Shown here piece by piece: positions 53,231-64,000 of a DNA stretch of 64,000 nt. A model generated the notes under the pieces. That model saw only the letters and a list, made by a program, of their open reading frames with translations, did no database searches and was not told where the DNA came from. The stretch comes from Reticulitermes speratus (lineage: Eukaryota; Arthropoda; Insecta; Blattodea; Rhinotermitidae): positions 45,022,138-45,086,137 of the forward strand of contig JAJKFL010000006.1 of the NCBI GenBank assembly GCA_021186555.1, in the 5' to 3' direction. How positions within the stretch are numbered: position 1 is the first letter of the stretch; each line of letters begins with the position of its first letter. The position numbers were made by a program, and so were the translations under genes.

Positions 53231-53949
53231 TATATAATAAAGAGTTACAAAACAACTTGTGGCTTCAAAAGCTGTGGTGGATGCATAATGTAATAACATA
53301 TAAGGAGTCATTAATTTAGTTTGGCAGTACAGTTTATGAACCCAACGGCAGCAATTCCCAGTGTAGCATACAAAAATATCAGGAGGAGTTTGATTTAAGG
53401 CACCCTTTTACTTGTCCAGTAATTGAAACTGTTTATATGTTTTGGAACATTCAGAGGTTCAAATGATGGTAATTTTTTGGGTTTTTACACTGTGCAATAA
53501 AGGTTTGTTTCTGTGCCACATGACCTCAAAAACAAATAACTTTTGAACAGCAACTGCCATACAAACGTGAAAACCTGTATACAGAGTGTTACTTTAAAAT
53601 AGAATATGCAAATTTTTGCCATACATCTGTTGTATGGAATGCAGTACCACGTCATGTTACACTTACAAGTGTCATTTATTCTTCTGCCTCATGTGCAGAA
53701 ACTTCTGTATTTGCAGTGATAATTTTGAGCTGACCCCTTGATTTTCTTTCTGTTTGAGGTGTTGTAGTAGATAATGTAAGGTGTGAGATGGTATGTCTTT
53801 TAGGTGGTATTTGTAGTTCTTTTCAGGCTGCTTAATTGCAGACACAGGTGTGATGAGACTTGAGTGCCTTGTCCTGCAGCCACTAATGGTCCTATTGTTT
53901 GGTTGACAGTTAAATGTAGAGCATTGGTTGAGAATATTGGCAGGGAGAT

Positions 53950-54060
53950 AACTGACATACTCAGAGAAAACCTTGTCCTAATATCACCTTGCTCATCACA
54001 CGTTCCACATGAACTGCCTTGGGAACAGACTTAGGCCTGTGCAGTGATAATCCAGAAACT
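53950..54060 (+). repeat. Weak R3 copy
   Basis: 'cagagaaaaccttgtcctaa', 'acgttccacatgaactgcct' and 'tgggaacagacttaggcctg' resemble R3. Confidence 0.45.
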
Positions 54061-54114
54061 GATACAGTAACTTGCTTAATTGACAAAGACAGGAATACTT
54101 ACCATAGAAAGAAT

Positions 54115-54350
54115 GTGCTGAAAATTTGTTGTGAAATGTTGTCACATGAGGATTCAGGTCTTCTGGGATGTGATGCAGTGTTGTTGGATGAGTAATTCCC
54201 AAGATTTTGAAGGATTTTAGTGCCTTCTTGGATTACGTGACCCTGAAGATGAAGGCACTGTGACCTTTTGAAACATTGGGAATTACTCACCCAGCGACAC
54301 AATGTCACATCACAGAACATCTGAATCTTCAGCAGCACAGCTATGAGAAC
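54115..54350. repeat. R1 inverted pair
   Basis: 'gattcaggtcttctgggatg' (54151) and 'cacatcacagaacatctgaa' (54304) are opposite arms of one R1 hairpin. The centre reads 'gaccctgaagatgaaggcac'. This copy best shows the inverted layout of the family. Confidence 0.65.
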
Positions 54351-54486
54351 TCACATCTCACCTGTTTTCATACATTTACAAAGATAAGATAGGAACTTAA
54401 TATTATTCATTCCGTACATTTTCTTTTCTATGTTTATTGTCAGACAAATGTACACTTTTATTCACTGTTAATTGTGAAACACAGTC

Positions 54487-54524
54487 CTACATGTTTCAAA
54501 CCTTATCCCAGTTCATCTTCAGGG
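54487..54524 (-). ncRNA. Hammerhead-like box
   Basis: Reverse complement CTGAAGA, 'tgaactgggataaggttt', GAAAC, then palindromic ACATGT and AGG. It has the CUGANGA core, an AAC/GTT stem and GAAAC. It stands alone, with no partner box within 500 bp. Confidence 0.4.
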
Positions 54525-54774
54525 ACTTCGTATTTTAAATTACACTGTTTTTTACATCAATGGTACAATTTATACACTGGTTAAAATGTGAATATAAGTG
54601 TACATTGGTTGGACAGTAAACTTACACAACATAGGAAGTTGCTTATTTATAAGATGGCCAATAAGAGAATTAAACAGTTGCTTGAGGTCTTTCAGAAGTA
54701 ATGACACAAGCTGGCCCTAATCTGGTAAGAAAGCTTATATTTGTACATTTACAGCATTTTATTAGGATGGTCCA

Positions 54775-54990
54775 GGATAGGTTAGTGAGTATAGTGATGG
54801 GGGTTCTGTTTGTGGAAGGGCAGACAGTGTAGTCGCTCCTGCAGCCAGACCAACTCTGGTGTCCACACAGTTCCCTATCCAATGGGTATGGCTCCCTTTA
54901 ACTGGGGCATTAGGTGATCACTCACCACCATCTAGAGGCAAGGTCAAAATGCCTGGAGTTATGCACTTCTGTTAGCAAAACACAGAGGTC
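54775..54990 (+). mobile_element. SINE-A copy
   Basis: 'ggataggttagtgagtatag' head and 'cagaccaactctggtgtcca' body, 'atccaatgggtatggctccc', 'aggcaaggtcaaaatgcctg'. Diverged. Confidence 0.7.
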
Positions 54991-54999
54991 ACGAATGTT

Positions 55000-57900
55000 A
55001 AAGCCTGTAGCAGCCCCCGCACTTTAAAGGTTGATGGTGTGGTGGACCAAGTGGTGGGGAAGGAAGCAGAGTTTTGGGGTTTGTTTCTGTTTCTTTCAAA
55101 AATGGGGAGGTAGAGCTATGTTACAAATTCCGTGTCCTTGAAAGACTGGTAAATCTAACAAGTTACATATTTCATGTGCTCTTTTGCACATTTTTGTATT
55201 GTGTATGTTAAATGCTGCGATTTTGATTTATGTCAGATTTTAATACTGCTGAGAGCTATTACAAAATTATTGTGTTATAAATAAACTTCTTTTGACATGC
55301 CAGTAATAATTGGATTTATGCTAAACAATATAGAACAGGTACTTCAGAAAATGGAGTGCTGTTACACCTGTCCATGAATCATGAAGTGTTTATCACCATC
55401 TTGTTGTGTTATGTATTTGTGGTACCTTGATTGTGTATGGGTTTCAGTTCCCATGCATACCATTTCACACAGTTCATCTTCATTTTGTGCCACTTCCAGT
55501 TCCATTTTATACCATTTCACTATTGTATTTCACCAGAGACAGCAGTGAGTCTGACCTCATAACCAACCTATTCATTGATTCTCTAAATTTGGTATCGGCA
55601 CCATGTCCCCCAAATATTTTCTATTATCTCACATACCACACAGTTCAATATCTTCTTTGTTTAATTGGGGGTTCTCTTTCACTTGTTTCACATGAATGGT
55701 CAGATTCTTTTTCTTACATTTTAACAGTTTGAGCTGTGGGGTTGTCTCCTGTTAATCAGCTGGTATAGACATTTTGATCCGTGGGATATTGTTAAACTTC
55801 GCATATATATCGTTTGATATGTGTTTGTATATGTATATTTTCTTCGCTCCTACACACTTGCATGTTTTCTGTTATTTGGGTTGTAGAGAACTTTAAGGTG
55901 ACTGTGTATATGACATAAGCCCAATAACACATTAGGGAGGGTGCATTTTTTTAAACTGTGAGTCTGATATTGGGTGTGTTTGCATTGTGACGCGTAAGTA
56001 GGGGAAGGTTTATATTCAGTTTGGCGTCCCAGCAATCATGAAAATGATTGATGTTCAAAATAATAGTCATGTCTGTCACAACACACCACTGTCAACATTT
56101 AAACTTCACAGTGTTTTGGTCACTGTCACATAGAAAGGAACTGTTGTGAGCTTCAGAATCGGTTTATGATACTCGCCTTCTGTTTTTGTCGAACATGCTA
56201 ATTGATCACTGCTTTTCAGAGATTTCATACACCTACTAGCCATTGCAAACACATACACAACCTGTTGTAGTGCCACTTTGACCCTGGCAGAACAACATGG
56301 TGCAATAGGAAGACAAATTGTGCAGGACCATTAGCAATATTTTGAGGTAGAAGGTAGATAGCATTGCAGTCAATTGGAGTAAATGTATTTAGGTTGTGGC
56401 CATAGTAAGATTTGCATATTCGTGCATTCCGTGGATCCAAAACATAGTCAGAATAACGATATGATATGGAAGAAGTCATAAACATACAAAATATTACCAA
56501 CATTTTACATGAAGTATTACGGGTCATTGTTAACATTGTAAATTTAGCAACAGTGTAAAAGGAGCGTGTATTAAGTATCTTAATGTTATTTTAAATTGTG
56601 CATTTTCATTCATCAGACTTATGAGTCTACATGGTAAAGTTCAAAATTGTGATGCTAACATAGTGTGCACTTTTCTGGACACATGAAATATTGGCAGTTG
56701 GTCTATGAAGATGACGGTGTCTAGGTGTTGTGGTTCGCGGGATAGTGAGTTGTATTTTCTCAACTCATATGCGCAGAGTGATTTAAAAGTACAGTTCTAA
56801 CGTTAGAATACTGTATACACAAAATGTTTTTACTTGAATTTGTTTGTGGGAAATTTTAAGTTTATGTGCTGTCATTGCTGAGAAGATGGAACTTGCATTT
56901 TAATAACCTGAAGTACAAAAAAAATAGTGTGTGTTCAATCATGAATCAGTTTGTGTGAATTTTGAATGATGCAAGCATTAATAGAGTGAACTTTTATTGT
57001 TAAAACTATTGTATAGTATATTGTAAAATGTGCCTATATTCATAAATGCTTCATATATCTTATTCAGTTTACAGAAATGTTTGTATTTGATTTTTTTGTT
57101 AATAAAACAGTTCATGATAAATTTGATTCATCTATCAGTCCTGCTGCTCGCCAGCTTGCCTACCTATTGACCTGCCTAGGTAATGCACTTTATTCTGCCA
57201 TATTTAGCTTTCTGGCTTAAATGCCTTGGTTCTGAACGAAGCAAAACAAAAAATAGAGGGAGGGGATATAATTACTTCAGCAGTTAAATTAATAACATAA
57301 GCAACATTCTTCATGCACACATTGAAAGACGGTTATTGTGTAGTGTATCTATACTTGATGTTTGTTGTACTTAGTAATGCCAGTGATGATTTTTCACCTT
57401 ATACTGCTTTTTAGGCTTATAAGTGACCGGCACACCTATGACCTAATTGAGAACCATATAAGTCGCAAAGTGAGTGGTCATAAATCAGACCATTATTTCC
57501 CCAAAGTAGAGTGTTATAAAGTGGGGGTTGTGCTTGTGGAAACCCATTTCATCCCATAAAATGCCAGTTGATTGTGAAAATAAAATACAACACAAATACT
57601 GTCTATGCTGCTACAAACGTGTTGAGTAAAAACAAACACTTAATACACGAGCATGGCATATGAAATACTTTGGAATAATGTTAAGCAAGTATCACAAGAA
57701 AATTTCGTTAATGAAGTTCTTTCATTCTTTGGATTTCTAAATATGGGGGTTTTACTGACGAAATTATGATGGAGTTTGTGTTTGGTCATCAGAAACTTCA
57801 AAATTTAATTCTACTACAATGATAAGGGGAGGACAAGATGGGGGATCTAGTTGAGACTTGGGGTAGGATTCAATGAGATTCAGGGGCTCAGTTGAAACTT

Positions 57901-58610
57901 GGTTTTCAGGCGCTTTTTTGCATCTGCTACTTGTAAGTTGAGTTGTAGTCTTACTTTGGATATTCTTTTTACCCTTGGGTATCCTGCCATGCGGGGGGGG
58001 GGAATTGTAGCTGATGTTGTAAGTATTCATATCGATGCGTTGCTCCTATTGAAATCTGTTTGCCATTTTGTATACTTGCAGCAAGGTGAGAATCCACCGG
58101 ATGGTTCGTAAATGAAATTTGATATGGAGGTGATTTATGGGAAATTACTGAGCCATTTCAGATTTGTTAAAATTAGAGAAACATAATGGATGCTGTACCT
58201 GAACACCTGTGTGCATTTCTGCACCCATTATCACGTGGAAAAGAAAACAGCATGTCATTGCATTTGAAAACACATTGAAAAGAGCATCATTTTTGTCTTT
58301 ATGTAAGTGCTCTGGTACTGAATTAAAATACAAATGTGATGCTTCACTGTTACAGCACACACACTAAATTTTCCACAAATTCTAGCAACAGCACTACAGT
58401 CTCATTTTAAATACACTAAACAGGTCTTTGCTTGAAATCATTTAAAAACTGAAGTTTGGGAGTAAGCATGTGACAGTTGTTATTCTATGTTGAAAATTAC
58501 AAGCTTTATCATTTGTCCAGGTTAGTCACCACTTTGTTAAACCAATATACTGCTCAGTTCAGTGTATATTAATTGAGTGGGAATACACTGTATTGCTGTA
58601 ACATGTGGAT
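55000..58610. other. Intergenic stretch, largely unassigned
   Basis: No exon fits either neighbour gene. The only ORF of note is the minus-strand one at 56225-56536 (listed separately). Other ORFs in 55.4-58.4 kb look random. Confidence 0.45.
56225..56536 (-). CDS. Candidate small secreted protein ORF, uncertain
   Basis: A 103-codon ORF. Starting at its second Met (about codon 12) the product opens MLVIFCMFMTSSIS, a plausible short signal peptide, then 'YRYSDYVLDPRNARICKSYY', an extracellular-looking segment with a few Cys. No homologue is recognised, no clear promoter or poly(A) signal is seen, and the last third looks less protein-like. It is reported because it is the most gene-like ORF in the intergenic gap. 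Confidence 0.15.
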   Translation of the reverse strand: MLTMTRNTSCKMLVIFCMFMTSSISYRYSDYVLDPRNARICKSYYGHNLNTFTPIDCNAIYLLPQNIANGPAQFVFLLHHVVLPGSKWHYNRLCMCLQWLVGV

Positions 58611-58616
58611 CATTTT

Positions 58617-58893
58617 GTAGGTGTGTTTGCAAAATTGTGAAAAGTGACTATTAGTTTTGTCACGTCGGTCGACATAGAACAACTCGGCTCGCACTGGATG
58701 GATTTTCACGAAATTTTATATTTGAGCATTTTTCAAAATTCTGTCAAGAAAATTTATGTGTCATTAAAAACGAACAAGAAGAACGAGTACTTTATATGAA
58801 GACGTAAGTACATTTATGATAATATCTTGCTGGATTCTTCTCAGAATGAGAAATGTTTTAGACAAAAGTTTTAGAGAAATTCAAAACACACAT
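58617..58893 (+). repeat. Dispersed repeat R4, copy 2
   Basis: Aligns with 51536-51826: 'gcaaaattgtgaaaagtgac', 'aagaagaacgagtactttat', 'catttatgataatatcttgc'. Confidence 0.8.
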
Positions 58894-59110
58894 TTCTGAT
58901 TTCCCATAACGCTTCCCCGTATCTCATTTCATTATGAACCATCCATTGGGGTTCTTGACTTGCTCCAAGTATACAAGTGGAGGGGCATGTTATATTAGGG
59001 CCTTATTCATATTACAGACTTCGCACTTAACACAACTGTAGGCTTGTTTAGTTGCATTCACATACAAATCGCAAGAAGTGAAAAATGTTAGTGTTTCACA
59101 ATCATCAAGG

Positions 59111-59345
59111 GGAGCCAGGATAGCTCAGCTGGTATAGTGACCAGACTACAAGGTGGGAAAGAGACTTCCCTTTTCTGAGGATGTCCAGATCGACTCTGGG
59201 ACCTACCCAGCCTCACATTAATTGGGTACGGGGGGGAGGGGTAAAGCGGCGAGTGCGTGAGACTGACAACTTGTCCCCAGTTCATGCCATGGTGAAGTGT
59301 GAGGGAAGCTGTACCTTCACTCCTACTATCTGCCCTCATGGAGTG
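59111..59345 (+). mobile_element. SINE-A copy upstream of dynein
   Basis: Head 'ggatagctcagctggtatag' is tRNA-like with a good box A. 'tccagatcgactctgggacc' and 'tacccagcctcacattaatt' match the family body. It ends about 350 bp before the dynein start codon. Confidence 0.85.
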
Positions 59346-59695
59346 TACGCAAAACGCCGGTTTAACCTTGCCTCCGTAAACACATGGCCATCCGGCGGAT
59401 ACGTGATTTCATTTCCTGTCGCAAGTTTCCACGGATGAACATCGAGTTGCCAACCATACCTGTGACCAGCTGTTCATTCATCGTATATTACGTCATGCGC
59501 GGTTATCATCTGTGCGTTGTGTGAGGACATAATATATTGACTAGGTCTTGTCCGTGGTATTGACCGCCAGTAGCTCATCATCCGTGCCAGTTCATGGAAT
59601 GGTGATGTAGTCATACATTGTGGATTAGTCGTTACTATGTATGAAAATGTTATCATAGTGTCATGACTGTCTGTAATATATGGTGGTATTAAATA
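59346..59695 (+). promoter_or_regulatory. Probable dynein promoter and 5' UTR
   Basis: This interval has more CpG than its surroundings and includes 'attacgtcatgcgcggttat' (59486-59505), which combines a CRE-like TACGTCA and an NRF-1-like ATGCGCG. No intervening acceptor is needed to reach ATG 59696. The transcription start is not determined; the role is inferred from position. Confidence 0.4.
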
Positions 59696-59945
59696 ATGGG
59701 TGATTCGTTGGAAGGCGGTACCGGAGATGGGCCTCCAGAGGCCGAAAATGTTGCGGTTGTTGAATACTCGACATTTGCCACGTTCTTGAAAAAGGCAGTT
59801 ACAATTCTGCTACCAGAGGATGAAGATGTAATTCCACCGGCATTGAATGCAGCATTAAATGATCGAAATAATCAGGATTGTGTGCATAAATTTCTAAGCG
59901 ACTCACAAGTATCGTGCCTGTTTGTACAGCGCGTATCTTCAAAAG
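59696..59945 (+). CDS. Dhc64C: Dynein heavy chain exon 1
   Basis: ATG 59696 in 'aaataATGGGTG', 83 codons, donor TCAAAAG|GTTAGT, exit phase 1. Acidic N-terminus, then a helix-rich segment ending FLSDSQVSCLFVQRVSS, a hallmark of the dynein-1 tail start. Confidence 0.88.
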
Positions 59946-62900
59946 GTTAGTTAATTGCTGCTGTTCGAGGGACTTGACAAATTTACCCTTTCCTTGACCT
60001 CGTAACTACAAGTACATTGGCAGTAAATTGATTTGGTCGTTCACAACGGTGACATCGTCAAAATCATTGCTTCTCAGGAACAGCAAGAAACTGATTTAAA
60101 AAAAAAACTTGAAGCAGCATTTTCTGGAACATTATAAAGTGTCCATAGGGATAGGGTGGCATTATTTTACTGAGAACTTATCTCAGAAAACGTATATTAA
60201 AATTTAGACGAGAGCTTTGTCTAAAATGAATATATTGACATTGAAACTGTTTTTGATTTTTTCAGACAGTAACTTAAAATTATTTTCAGAGAACTTTTTT
60301 TCATAATCAATACATTTTGGATACATATTTGGTCTTCGTTTTGGTTTCTACGCCATGTGGTAGATGTGTATCGTGACGTTTCGGAGGAACATACTGGTTC
60401 CACCTTCAGCATGACCAAATCAGGTTCAGGTGGTGCTTGAAGTGGTTGAGAAGAAATGAATGTGTCAGCTATGTGGGAAAGTTGGAGGAAATCTGGCCAA
60501 TCATAATGCTGGGCAGAGGAGAAGAATGGGGCTAGTACTGAGCCAGTGGAAGCCCCTTTCAAAAACTCAGGACAGATTTCCTGCAACTTTCGCATATAAC
60601 CGACACATTAATTTCTTCCCAACCACTTAAGCATCCACCTGAACCAGATTCAGTCACCCTGAAGAAGGAGGCAGTATGTTCCTTCGAAACATTGGAACAC
60701 CAACCAAAATGTGTAGAAACCCAAAAGCAGACCATCGGATTACATTTTGGGTACGTTGAGACTGGTTTAGACAGTGTGACTTATCAAATGACATATGGGG
60801 CTGTTTTGAGTAGGAAGTTACCAAATGTGTCTAAAGTTTCTTGTCACTAACAGTACTTTAAGTGCTTTGTGCTTTTGGTCTGAGTATGGAACAGCAGTGT
60901 TTCCTCATGGAACGGCATGTAACACTGGGGAATGTAATACGTCAATCAACCCAAGTGCTTCTTTTAATTCAAGGGCATTGGTCCCTTGTAAGCTGTTTCT
61001 AATATTCATTCCATAGATATATATTGGAATTTGAAGGTCAAGTGTCTACTGAGGAGCTCTTCCAAAGTATGTTGATGCTACTGCATGACAAGGCATTAGT
61101 GTATTGTATTCAAAATGCATGATGCTTATGGGCTGATTTTTTATTTAACTGGATTTAGGTGTGTCTGTGCTTTCGGTTTGAAGTGACAAACAACCTCTTT
61201 GATTATATTTTAACCACCATGCTGGAAATAAATGTGACAGAGGAATGGTTGCTTTAGCAGCAGTTACATCAGTTTAATGTATTATTTCACAAAATATGCA
61301 TGATCAGCACTTCTCAGTAAACATTCTATGAGCCCTGAGTTTCTGTCATAGATGTAGGAGTGTCTGCAGTCAGAATGAGAGTCTTGCACATTATCATACA
61401 TGCTAATAACAAATAGTCATTCACAAATGAATTATTATGTAGTTTTTGTTTCCCCCACATACCCATATGAAGACAAATGCAATTCCTTCACACATGCTTG
61501 CACATTGTGTGTGATGAAACCATATAAGAAGGAACCAACACCACGTGCACCTTTGCGAGCTGTTCCCTCATGATAAATATATATATCACTGGTTTTCATG
61601 TGTTGTACAGATTTAATTACAGAAATGACTCATGTGCAGGACGTGCGCACTTTCTGAAGTGACTGCCAAATACGTACACTGTTTTAATTGAATCAGGTGA
61701 GGTAAAATTGTGCATGTGCAGTTAAGAAGCATGAAGATATGTGGATTGGAGGTACACAGTCAACCCCCAATACAGCGTCACCTTCCCTTAGTGTCCATGA
61801 AAGTCTGGGAACAAGAATTTCCTATTGCATTAACACTGGGGAACTCTCAGTATAGTGCATGTGTGCTAGCTGCCATTCGTCGAAGACATTGATGATACAG
61901 ATGTGTCCGTAAGCATTAAGTAATGCCTGATTTATGACAGTGTTACAGTACTTTCACAGTTTGCATATACTGTACAGGTAAGTTCTTGATGAGATTTTCA
62001 TCAGTGTGTGTGAAGAATATTTGAGTCCGTGGAAGTGGCCAACGGGAGTTCATATGGTATGATATTTCGTGTTGGTTGGTAGAGAAAACCACACATGAAC
62101 TTGGCTTCCCAAGAACATGAACATTTTAAGGAACAATAGGTAACACTGTACACATCTGCATAGGTACTGCAAGGTGCAGTATATAGTAAAGAGAGCAAAA
62201 CTGTAATTTTTGGAGAGTACATCCTGTCGTGTTATACAGACCACAAAATCGATGAAACACAAATACTTTATTGCAAGTAAAGTCACCGGAAATTGCTACA
62301 TGTTTCAACCAAAAGGCGATATTCAGGCCAAGTCAATGTGAAATATGTCAAGGAAGGTATAAAATTAAGAGACACCTTTCTTTTACGTAAACGAATACAA
62401 TACACTTTAGTTGGAAGTAGTGTATCTCAGTATCTCGTTGAGTACTTTCAGAACTATACTCTAAGTTATTAAAAGTAGTGTTTATAGATTGTACTAATGA
62501 TTTTCCACTTTTGACTGACTGACTGAAATTGAAAGGGTATGATGAGTCAAAATACTTCCAAGAATTTTAGAGTACATCTTTCTTTTGAATCCTACAGGAA
62601 GTCTTTGAATACTTTATCAGTTACAGTATTTTGATTTACCACCACCCTTGATGTACTGCCACAAATTCTGGTGGACAGGGGTACTGTATTGGGGTATGAC
62701 TGTATGTCTCCACACATTTTTGACCTCAGCACTAGATGAGGGAGGTGAATGGTTGAGTGGTGTGCTTCCTGCCCTTCCAGCTTTACCCTTCATGGAAGAG
62801 CCTATGCAGCATTCTCATTGGATGGGACAGTCTTATTGCTGTATAGGAAATTCCAGCCCATAGCGTAGTAACTAAACTAATTGAGCTATCCAGGCTTTAA

Positions 62901-63769
62901 AAGGAACCTTGGATAATAGTGAAATTTTCAAATTGAGTGCCACATATGGGATATAATGTAGTAACACAAATAATTGTCTGTCTTATGTTTCTAGTTTCTT
63001 TTCTGTTTTGTTGTATCCTCAATTGTTGCATTTGTTCTGGGTTATCTAATTATATTCTTTGCACTTCCCCGTCTCATCCCCTTGGAGACGACTGCTTCAT
63101 TAAGAGGTAAATTTTTCAACCCTGAAATGATTTCAACTGAACTGCTGTATAATTACGTATTACATATGACACAATTACTGAAGTAACATATGAAGTCTTT
63201 GAGTGTCACAATGTAGTATGTAGACACAACATGAAATGCACAGATTTGGAGGTTTTCAAAATTTGGGGTCAGTGAATTTCATCTTGGAAACACTTGGTAA
63301 TGGAAGCTGTCAGTGCCCCTGCAGAAGTATGCTGGAGAAACTAAATTTTTATATATTTTTGACAGCAGGGGATGAATGCAAGTACCTTATTTACCCAAAA
63401 ATATAAGACAACCCTGCATGTAAGACAACCTCCCTTCACAATTTTCAATTCTTGGAGAAATGGTTATACAGAACATGTTTCACTTTGTGCATAATTATAA
63501 GACCCCCTCCCACCTACAGTTTTCAGATATAAATTATGAAAAAATTTAGGTCTTATGTTTTATATAGACTCAGTTTCTGTTCGGAATACCAGATGATGGA
63601 CAATGTCCAGAAATCTACCAGTTCTCAGGAAACTTAATTATAGTTACATTATAAATATTTCCTGTTGCAGATGATGATGGGGACCAGTCTGGTGAGGGGA
63701 AGAAGAGAAAGATGCTGTCAGTTATTGCATTTCAAGTGAAGTGCATTTCACAAACCCAAAGATGACCAG
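59696..63769 (+). CDS. Dhc64C: Cytoplasmic dynein heavy chain, N-terminal exons (partial)
   Basis: The product is the motor subunit of cytoplasmic dynein 1, which moves cargo to microtubule minus ends. Only the first two coding exons of a protein of roughly 4,600 residues are in the window; the gene continues off the right edge. Evidence is similarity of the N-terminus to insect Dhc64C and human DYNC1H1: start MGDSLE, then 'STFATFLKKAVTILLPED', 'PPALNAALNDRN', and 'HKFLSDSQVSCLFVQRVS', where the human protein has 'RKFLSDPQV...LVER'. Exon 2 then supplies the 'ISSEVHFTNPKMT' segment. The symbol assumes orthology with fly Dhc64C. Confidence 0.85.
59946..62685. other. Dynein intron 1, left part
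   Basis: Contains a repeat pair at 60360-60420 ('gacgtttcggaggaacatac') and 60640-60700 ('gaagaaggaggcagtatgtt'), an inverted arrangement about 300 bp apart. A degenerate hammerhead-like box lies at 62296-62330 (minus). The rest is unassigned. Confidence 0.5.
62690..62905 (-). mobile_element. SINE-A copy
   Basis: Reverse complement starts 'agcctggatagctcaattag' (tRNA-like head with box A), then 'ttactacgctatgggctgga' and 'catctagtgctgaggtca'. Antisense to dynein in its first intron. Confidence 0.75.
63385..63570. mobile_element. Degraded Tigger-like MITE
   Basis: 'cttatttacccaaaaatata' then 'agacaacc' twice on the left resembles the 46.26 kb MITE. The right end is poorly kept ('aggtcttatgttttatat'). 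It ends about 100 bp before dynein exon 2. Confidence 0.4.
63671..63769 (+). CDS. Dhc64C: Dynein heavy chain exon 2, with one-base frameshift
   Basis: Acceptor 'cctgttgcag', donor ACCAG|GTGTGA, entry phase 1. It encodes 'DDDGDQSGEGKKRKMLSVI', then one frame over 'ISSEVHFTNPKMT', the conserved dynein piece. One base is missing near 63728-63730 (TTGCATTTC). Without correction the frame stops at TGA within the exon. Confidence 0.8.
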
Positions 63770-63828
63770 GTGTGATTCAACTAATTTTCAGATGTTTGTT
63801 TGAGGAATGATATGCATTGTGCCATATA

Positions 63829-64000
63829 CAGTAAAACCCCGATTTAATGTTCCTGCATTTAGTGAAATCCCGGATTTAGTGATTTTTTCATGTCCCGACA
63901 ATAGCTCCGTATAAACAATGTATTATTTTCCCGCATTTAGTGAATCCCGCATTTAGTGGAAAAATGTTACGTACTCATACTTCAACTGTTATTTGACGTT
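63829..64000. mobile_element. Tigger-like MITE, cut by window edge
   Basis: TA at 63827-63828 then CAGTAAAACCCCGATTTAAT, with internal repeats of 'gcatttagtgaa'/'ggatttagtga'. Only the left part is in the window. Its terminal sequence resembles the unit of the array at 47.7 kb. Confidence 0.75.

Noticed and set aside
55406..55732. 108-codon + strand ORF rich in Phe, Leu, Tyr and His
   Set aside because: Composition is that of random T-rich sequence; no domain, no upstream signals.

Overview
The window is insect nuclear DNA. It has GT-AG split genes with introns of hundreds of bases to several kilobases, AT-rich sequence, and a dense load of decayed transposons, tRNA-derived SINEs, MITEs and minisatellites. 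No bacterial, organellar or rRNA genes were seen. The LINE tails and SINE families resemble those I associate with cockroaches and termites (Blattodea). That placement is an inference from pattern memory, not a search result.

Two host genes can be supported, both on the + strand. The first is a MOV10/armitage-type RNA helicase (superfamily 1, UPF1-like). I rebuilt it by hand as 17 coding exons from 8355 to 51244. Exon phases join correctly throughout, and the model encodes about 908 residues if two single-base losses are allowed for. All the SF1 helicase motifs are present. The second is the start of a cytoplasmic dynein heavy chain (Dhc64C/DYNC1H1 type), with exon 1 at 59696-59945 and exon 2 at 63671-63769. 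It runs off the right edge.

Layout: 1-8340 holds a possible non-coding first exon, a decayed ZNF862/hAT-like ORF and two minisatellites, one of them 41 exact 25-bp units with higher-order structure. 8343-51244 is the helicase gene. Its introns hold a piggyBac pseudogene, two pogo-type elements with near-identical termini, a mariner-like pseudogene, LINE tails, SINEs, two TTAA-flanked MITEs, two foldback elements and several minisatellites. 51245-59695 is intergenic, with a LINE reverse transcriptase fragment and dispersed repeats. 59696-64000 is the dynein start.

Observations most worth checking: (a) a diverged tandem copy of the 3' half of helicase exon 7, in correct splice phase, which could be an alternative exon; (b) single-base losses in three otherwise intact exons, which look like assembly errors; (c) at least ten boxes resembling hammerhead ribozyme cores, some paired head to head inside foldbacks; (d) two perfect RFX X-box palindromes 65 bp apart in a helicase intron; (e) a pair of internally deleted pogo elements that keep a DNA-binding ORF. 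Apart from the repeats there is no sign of an operon, CRISPR array or other prokaryote-like system.
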